From assembly GCA_947628925.1 (NCBI GenBank), contig CANRBU010000058.1, positions 1 to 7,067 of the forward strand: a stretch of DNA of 7,067 nt, in the 5' to 3' direction. The stretch comes from an uncultured Clostridia bacterium. Its GTDB lineage: Bacteria > Bacillota > Clostridia > TANB77 > CAG-508. Position 1 is the first letter of the stretch. The number at the start of each line of letters is the position of its first letter. Positions 1-4,600 of this stretch are shown in pieces. The notes beneath the pieces were generated by a model. That model was not told the DNA's origin and ran no database searches. It worked only from the letters and a program-made list of their open reading frames with translations. The translations under genes and the position numbers were made by a program.

Positions 1-73
1 TCTCTATGTGGTTGGCGATATGTACCTCCACTTCGGACTTTCACCGATTAGCTAAACGACATGCCTGTCGTAC
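1..73 (-). mobile_element. 5' end of a group II intron (class C-like), cut by window edge
   Basis: Read on the minus strand from base 73, the sequence begins GTACGACAGGC and looks like the start of domain I of a bacterial group II intron RNA. The first helix is ACGACA/TGTCGT around the loop GGCA (71-56). Next comes the conserved block GGTGAAAGTCC, with a TCGG/CCGA stem (47-44 with 36-33). A two-part helix follows, GTGG-A-GGT paired with GCC-AA-CCAC (31-24 with 16-8). The order and the GTGAAAGTCC-like block match what I recall of class C introns such as the Oceanobacillus iheyensis one. G+C is 35 of the 74 bases 1-74 (about 47%), far above the flanking sequence, as expected for a structured RNA. 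The usual 5' end is GUGYG; here it is GUACG. The site lies 10 nt beyond a terminator hairpin, the preferred target of class C introns. The remaining RNA domains and any reverse transcriptase/maturase ORF would lie to the left and are not visible. Confidence 0.8.
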
Positions 74-83
74 ATTAAAAAAT

Positions 84-107
84 AAAGTGGTTTTACAAAA
101 CCACTTT
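84..107 (-). terminator. Rho-independent terminator of the phosphoribosyltransferase-like gene; likely intron target hairpin
   Basis: The arms AAAGTGGTTTT (84-94) and AAAACCACTTT (97-107) form an 11-bp perfect inverted repeat, with the innermost pairs opening to make the loop. On the minus strand it is followed by ATTTTTTAAT (83-74), a typical T-tract, and it begins 6 bases after the stop codon at 114-116. The other strand also has a T-rich run (107-115), so it may work in both directions. The group II intron begins right after the minus-strand T-tract. Confidence 0.9.
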
Positions 108-113
108 TCTTTT

Positions 114-971
114 TTAATTTAATCCATATAAATTACCATCAACTAAAAGTTGAGCTCTCTTTCTAGTTTTTTCATCAGATTTTAAAGCATTTTCTAAAAA
201 TTCAGGATGTTTTATTAAAAAGTTTTTCATTGTCTCATCTGGGTCAGAATAAAAACCATTTAACATTTTAACTTGATTTTCATTTATAATTCCCATTTCT
301 AAAGCTTTGTTGAAAAGGCTACTGTCAACTTTTACTAATGAAAAAGCTTTTACACCTTCTGCTTCAATTTTTTCACTACCACCTTGCATTCTATCAACAA
401 CAACACAAGACCAAGCAACTGTGCCACCCAAATTGCGTATAGCTGGAAGCCATGCTCTAATGTAGCTAGAAGCAACTGTAATTAAATCAGCTATATGTAA
501 CACTTTCTTTCCACTTAAATCTTTTATTGCTTCAGAACTGCTGAAATTACTATCACTTACAACAGTTGATAAATCTTTGTAAATAGAAATATGTGGTTTA
601 TTTAACAAATGAGCAATTATATTTGAGAAAAACCAATCTCTACGTTCACCACCTGAAACATAATCAATTTCAGAAACATTAATATTTTCTTCAATATATT
701 GTTTCATTGTATCAATAACATCTCTATAGATTGCATTGTTTTTATATTGTGATAAACTTCTTTCAAAAACTTTTGCTGGTAAAGATTGTTTGTCAGCCAA
801 ACATTCATCAATAAAACTTAAAAATTCAACAGCTTCTTTTTCACTTCCATAAACAAAATGTGTATTGATAAAATAAGGACCTATTTTACCAGAAGTGTAC
901 CAAAATGGCTTATTTTCTTCACAGAATTTTATAGCATTTGTTTCAAACAAATATGACATGATATCAGACAT
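114..971 (-). CDS. Orotate phosphoribosyltransferase-like protein (type I PRTase fold, degenerate PRPP motif)
   Basis: This 285-aa protein resembles the PyrE family, which transfers phosphoribose from PRPP to orotate in the cytosol. Residues 23-42 (FWYTSGKIGPYFINTHFVYG) match the N-terminal OPRT segment with its SG..SPYF pattern. Residues 104-133 match the segment holding the family's GIP..GI..A motif, ending in the strand with IYKD. Residues 157-169 (VLHIADLITVASS) align with the PRPP-binding loop (usually V-ED-VITTGGS). D162 and T165 are kept, but the first acidic residue is Ala161 and the glycines are lost. Residues about 60-100 look like a helical insertion, and 217-285 a charged helical extension, making it about 70 residues longer than typical PyrE (about 210). 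ATG 971 is chosen because AAGGAGGA ends 6 nt before it; Met5 lacks such a site. It is a single-gene transcript with its own promoter and terminator and no pyr neighbours here. PRTase homology is fairly certain; OPRT activity is doubtful, and a regulatory or altered-substrate role is possible. Confidence 0.82.
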   Translation of the reverse strand: MSDIMSYLFETNAIKFCEENKPFWYTSGKIGPYFINTHFVYGSEKEAVEFLSFIDECLADKQSLPAKVFERSLSQYKNNAIYRDVIDTMKQYIEENINVSEIDYVSGGERRDWFFSNIIAHLLNKPHISIYKDLSTVVSDSNFSSSEAIKDLSGKKVLHIADLITVASSYIRAWLPAIRNLGGTVAWSCVVVDRMQGGSEKIEAEGVKAFSLVKVDSSLFNKALEMGIINENQVKMLNGFYSDPDETMKNFLIKHPEFLENALKSDEKTRKRAQLLVDGNLYGLN

Positions 972-977
972 AAAAAT

Positions 978-985
978 TCCTCCTT
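978..985 (-). promoter_or_regulatory. Ribosome binding site of the PRTase-like gene
   Basis: AAGGAGGA on the minus strand is a near-perfect Shine-Dalgarno sequence, 6 nt upstream of ATG 971-969. It decides for this start over the internal Met at codon 5. Confidence 0.9.
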
Positions 986-1000
986 AAAATTACTAAAAAT

Positions 1001-1029
1001 ATTTTAAACAAAAAAATGCTATTTGTCAA
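1001..1029 (-). promoter_or_regulatory. Sigma-A type promoter of the PRTase-like gene
   Basis: The minus strand carries a perfect -35 box TTGACA (1029-1024), a 17-nt spacer and the -10 box TAAAAT (1006-1001). Transcription should start near 994, leaving a leader of only about 23 nt. That is too short for a riboswitch or attenuator, so any control would act at the promoter. Confidence 0.8.
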
Positions 1030-1055
1030 TAAAATTCAACATAAAAGTTTGTATC

Positions 1056-1071
1056 AATTATTAGAATAATT
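1056..1071. repeat. Short perfect palindrome between divergent promoters (possible operator)
   Basis: AATTATT-AG-AATAATT is a 7-bp perfect inverted repeat with a 2-bp spacer. It lies 27 bp upstream of the minus-strand -35 box and about 20 bp upstream of the plus-strand promoter, a position where a shared regulator could bind. It consists only of A and T apart from one base in the spacer, so chance occurrence in this AT-rich spacer is quite possible. No regulator gene is visible. Confidence 0.25.
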
Positions 1072-1091
1072 CGCATATAATACAAAAAATA

Positions 1092-1120
1092 TATTCTTTT
1101 TTTAATTTTTGTGATATAAT
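1092..1120 (+). promoter_or_regulatory. Extended -10 promoter of the guanine deaminase gene
   Basis: TGATATAAT (1112-1120) is an extended -10 element, TG-n-TATAAT, with a consensus hexamer at 1115-1120. A weak -35 candidate, TATTCT, lies at 1092-1097 with 17-nt spacing; the TGn motif would compensate for it. Transcription should begin near 1127, giving a leader of about 16 nt with no room for a purine riboswitch. Confidence 0.75.
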
Positions 1121-1130
1121 AATTTTAGTT

Positions 1131-1135
1131 GGAGG
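1131..1135 (+). promoter_or_regulatory. Ribosome binding site deciding the guanine deaminase start
   Basis: GGAGG is followed by two in-frame ATGs. The one at 1137 is only 1 nt away, too close for initiation; the one at 1143 has the ideal 7-nt spacing. The start is therefore placed at 1143, removing two residues from the longest possible reading frame. Confidence 0.85.
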
Positions 1136-1142
1136 TATGCTT

Positions 1143-1610
1143 ATGAATAAATATATGGAAAAAGCGTATTTGAATGCAATGCATGGAATAGAAAATAGTG
1201 AAGGAGGTCCTTTTGGAGCTGTTGTTGTAGATAGCAATGGTAGAATTGTCGGAAATGGCAACAATCGTGTATTAAAAAACTTAGACCCTACTGCCCATGC
1301 TGAAATTGTTGCAATTCGTGATGCTTGTTTAAATCTGCATACTAGAGATTTATCAGATTGTACATTGTACACTACATGTGAGCCTTGTCCTATGTGTCTT
1401 TCTGCTATTGTATGGTCTAATATTAAAAATTTTTATTTTGGCTGTACTAGAAAAGATGCTGGAGAAATCGGTTTTAGGGATGATTTACTTTATAATTATT
1501 TAGAAAACCCTGATTTGCACAAAGATTTATTAAAAGCAATTCCCCTAGATAGAGACGATTGTCTTAAAATTTTTCAAAAATATACAAACGATAATGGTAC
1601 AATATATTAA
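1143..1610 (+). CDS. guaD: Guanine deaminase, GuaD-like (cytidine deaminase fold)
   Basis: This 155-aa cytosolic zinc enzyme is predicted to hydrolyse guanine to xanthine and ammonia in purine salvage and catabolism. The deaminase zinc motif is intact: PTAHAE at 49-54 supplies ligand His52 and proton-shuttle Glu54, and CEPCPMC at 79-85 supplies the cysteines Cys79 and Cys82. Length and order match Bacillus subtilis GuaD (156 aa), including GGPFGA (21-26), the DAGEIGFRDD segment (105-114, DAAEAGFDD in B. subtilis) and a terminal tyrosine in the C-terminal tail, which in that enzyme covers the active site of the partner subunit. These features argue against TadA, the tRNA adenosine deaminase with the same zinc motif. 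The start at 1143 follows from the ribosome binding site. The gene is monocistronic, divergent from the PRTase-like gene and convergent with the glucan synthase gene. Related nucleobase or nucleoside deaminases with other substrates cannot be fully excluded. Confidence 0.87.
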   Translation: MNKYMEKAYLNAMHGIENSEGGPFGAVVVDSNGRIVGNGNNRVLKNLDPTAHAEIVAIRDACLNLHTRDLSDCTLYTTCEPCPMCLSAIVWSNIKNFYFGCTRKDAGEIGFRDDLLYNYLENPDLHKDLLKAIPLDRDDCLKIFQKYTNDNGTIY

Positions 1611-1638
1611 AAAATGGCGGTATTAATACCGTCATTTT
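1611..1638. terminator. Bidirectional terminator shared by two convergent genes
   Basis: The hairpin AAAATGGCGGTATT / AATACCGTCATTTT is a nearly perfect inverted repeat centred between 1624 and 1625, with one G-T wobble on the plus strand. It starts directly after the deaminase stop codon (1608-1610) and lies 8 nt from the glucan synthase stop (1649-1647). The plus strand reads into ATTTTTA and the minus strand into a longer run of T, so it can end both transcripts. Confidence 0.9.
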
Positions 1639-1646
1639 TAATATAT

Positions 1647-4600
1647 TTACATTATAACAGTTACATTTACTACTCCTTTGTTTTCTTCTAAGTGAATTGA
1701 ATTCTCTGTTTCTACTCCATCAACTGTTACTTTTTCAACTCCTGTATTTTTCCCATCTGGATTTTCTACTACAATATTATATAATGTGTTTCCCCATTTA
1801 TATCTCATACTGTAAGTTCTCCATTCTTTTGGGATACATGGTTCTACTGTTAAAACACCTTCTTTAACTTTTAGCCCTAATATATATTCAATTCCTGCTT
1901 TATAATACCAGCTAGAAGAGCCTGTATACCATGTCCAACCTCCTCTACCTGCTAAATTGCTTGCTCCATAAATATCTGCTGATATAACATATGGCTCTAC
2001 TTTATATTTATTTGCCATTTCCTTTGTTCTACTATGCTCAATAGGATTTATCATTTTATACAATTCAAAAGCTTTATCACCAAATCCCAATAATGCTTCA
2101 GCAATAATTGCCCAAATTGCTCCATGTGTATATTGTCCACCATTTTCTCTTACTCCTGGCAAATATGCTTTTATATATCCCGGTTCTAGTTTTCCTTTTT
2201 CAAATGGAGGATCTAACAATTTAATAATTCCATTTTCTTTATCTACTAAATGATTTTCTAAGCTTTCTATAGAAATATATTTTTTGTCATTGTCACCCGC
2301 TTCTGAAATAGTAGCCCAGCTTTGAGCAATACTATCAATCCTACATTCATCATTTTCCATACTTCCCAAAATTTGCCCATCATCTGTATATGCTCTTTTA
2401 TACCATCTACCATCCCATCCACTTGTATTAAGTGCTTTTTTCAAGTCTTGCTTGATTTTTTCATATTTCTCTACTCTAGCAACATCACCTTTTTCATTTA
2501 TAATAGGTATCCATTTATCCAAAATATTATATAAGAAAAATCCTAGCCAAATACTCTCTCCTTTTCCTTTATTCCCAACTTCACTCATTCCGTCATTCCA
2601 ATCACCAGAGCCAATTTTAGGAATTCCATGCTCGCCAAAATTCAAACTTTTTTCAATAGCCCTTATACAATGATCATAAATTGTACCCATACATTTTCCT
2701 TCATCATATTTATCATATTTTTCATCTTCATCTTTTCCCAATATATTTCCACATAAAAAAGGTGTTTCAATATTCAAAATTTCTCTATCACCTGTAAAGT
2801 TAATATATTCTGCCGTTACATATGCAAGCCATAATAAATCATCAGAAAATCTAGTCCTAATACCTCTTGAAGTTTCATCATGCCACCAGTGCTCTACATC
2901 ACCTTCTTCAAATTGATGTTTACTATGCTTTATAATCTGATTTTTCAAATATTCTGGTTCAATATATTTTAAGCAAAGTGTATCTTGCAATTGATCTCTA
3001 AAACCAAAAGCACCACCTGATTGATAATATCCAGTTCTTGCTAATAATCTACTTGCAATTGTTTGATAAACTATCCATCCATTTAATAAAATATTTGTAG
3101 TTTCAACAGGAGTAGCCACTTGTAATCTTTCAATTTTATTTTTCCATTCATTTTTCACTCTTTCTAATTCCTGTCTACAATTTTGAATTTTGCTATATTT
3201 ATAACTATTATTCTTGCTATCCAAAACACTTTCTTCTGCACCTAAAACCATAACAATTTCCTTTTGCCCAAAACTTTCAACTTCCACTTCTATTTCATAT
3301 GCAATACATGCTTTTCCCCCTAAGCTAGTTTCATTATTTAACATAGCTTTATTTATACCATCTGGATTTTCTATACCTCCATGTCCTAAAAAGAAATTTT
3401 TATCTCCAGTATATGACTGTATTTGCTCACTACTTGAAACATAGACCACATTTGAAAATTCACTATTATATAGATTTTGAGCTAACAGTGTATTACTATT
3501 TTTATCAAACTGTAAGTGAATATATTCTGAAATTTTTTGTTCATCTTCACCTAAAACAGGTTTATTATAATAATAAATTTTTAATTTTTTTCTATTAGGT
3601 GTGCTATTTTTTAAAGTAAGAATTTGCACTTTTACACTATCTTCTTTTGGAACAAACACTTCTAAATTTTGTTCTAGCCCATCACTTTTGTGTTTATATA
3701 CACAATATCCAAAACCATATATTACATAATAATATTTATCATCAGGCATAGGGTTTAAGCCTAAAGACCATGTTTTTTTGTTTTCTCTATCCTTAATATA
3801 AATAACTTCTGATGGTATATCAAAATTAGGTTGGTTTGCCCATGAAGTCACTCTATTCAATCTACTGTTTTTATACCATGTATATCCACCCATATTTTCT
3901 GTTACTAGTGTACCAAATTTTTCATTAGCCATTACATGTGACCACACAGTTGGTAGACGGTTTTTCTTATCCATTTTTATTACATATTCTTTACCATCAC
4001 TAGAAAAAGCCCCATATTCATTATCAAATTTTGATTCTTCCATAATATTGATACTAGTATTATCATCTACATCTTCTAATAAAATTGATGATGTTTCTTC
4101 ATCTGCAATAGATTTTATTTTTTCAATATATTCTTCTTCAATTTCATTCATTACATTTTGTATACTACCTTTATCACTATCAATAACTAAACTTGCAACA
4201 AACTTTAATAGATCCATATCTTGCTTTGAAATTTCACTTTTATTTAATTCAAAAATTCCACCTCTAATATTTTTTAGATATGCCATATTTGAATTTAAAA
4301 TTAAATTTTCTATTTCTTCTCTAACATAATTTTCGTAGCTGTGTTTCTCTTCATCAATAAGCACTAATTCAACTTCTATTCCTTTTACTCTAAAAAATTC
4401 ATATGCCTTGAGTATTTCTCTGACACAATCTGTATCATTCGCATTTTTTACTTTTACCAAAATGATTGGCAAATCACCTGATATTCCATACTTCCATAAT
4501 TCTCTTTGCAAATATACTTGTTTTGGCAAATTTCTTAAGCTATTCTTTTTATACGGATTTTCAAATAAAATATATGAAAGTATTTTTTGATATTGTTTCA

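Noticed and set aside
2..53. Short plus-strand open frame ending at 51-53 (…GDMYLHFGLSPIS, stop), possibly the tail of a protein gene
   Set aside because: The same bases on the minus strand form the ordered helices and the GTGAAAGTCC block of a group II intron, which also explains the high G+C. No independent support exists for coding.
1076..1081. Second TATAAT hexamer upstream of the deaminase as an alternative promoter
   Set aside because: There is no -35 match at 16-18 nt spacing and no TGn extension. The element at 1112-1120 is better and nearer to the gene.
1137..1139. ATG at 1137 as the deaminase start
   Set aside because: It lies 1 nt after GGAGG, too close for initiation; ATG 1143 has a normal 7-nt spacing.
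1121..1142. Purine riboswitch ahead of the guanine deaminase
   Set aside because: The predicted leader is only about 16 nt and the purine aptamer core sequences are absent from the whole intergenic region.
1061..1372. 103-aa minus-strand open frame overlapping the guanine deaminase start
   Set aside because: It overlaps the conserved deaminase coding sequence antisense, resembles no protein I recognise and has low-complexity composition; it is a shadow frame.
1143..1610. TadA tRNA adenosine deaminase as the identity of the small deaminase
   Set aside because: The zinc motif is shared, but the GGPFGA segment, the DAGEIGFRDD stretch, the length and the tyrosine-ended tail match GuaD.
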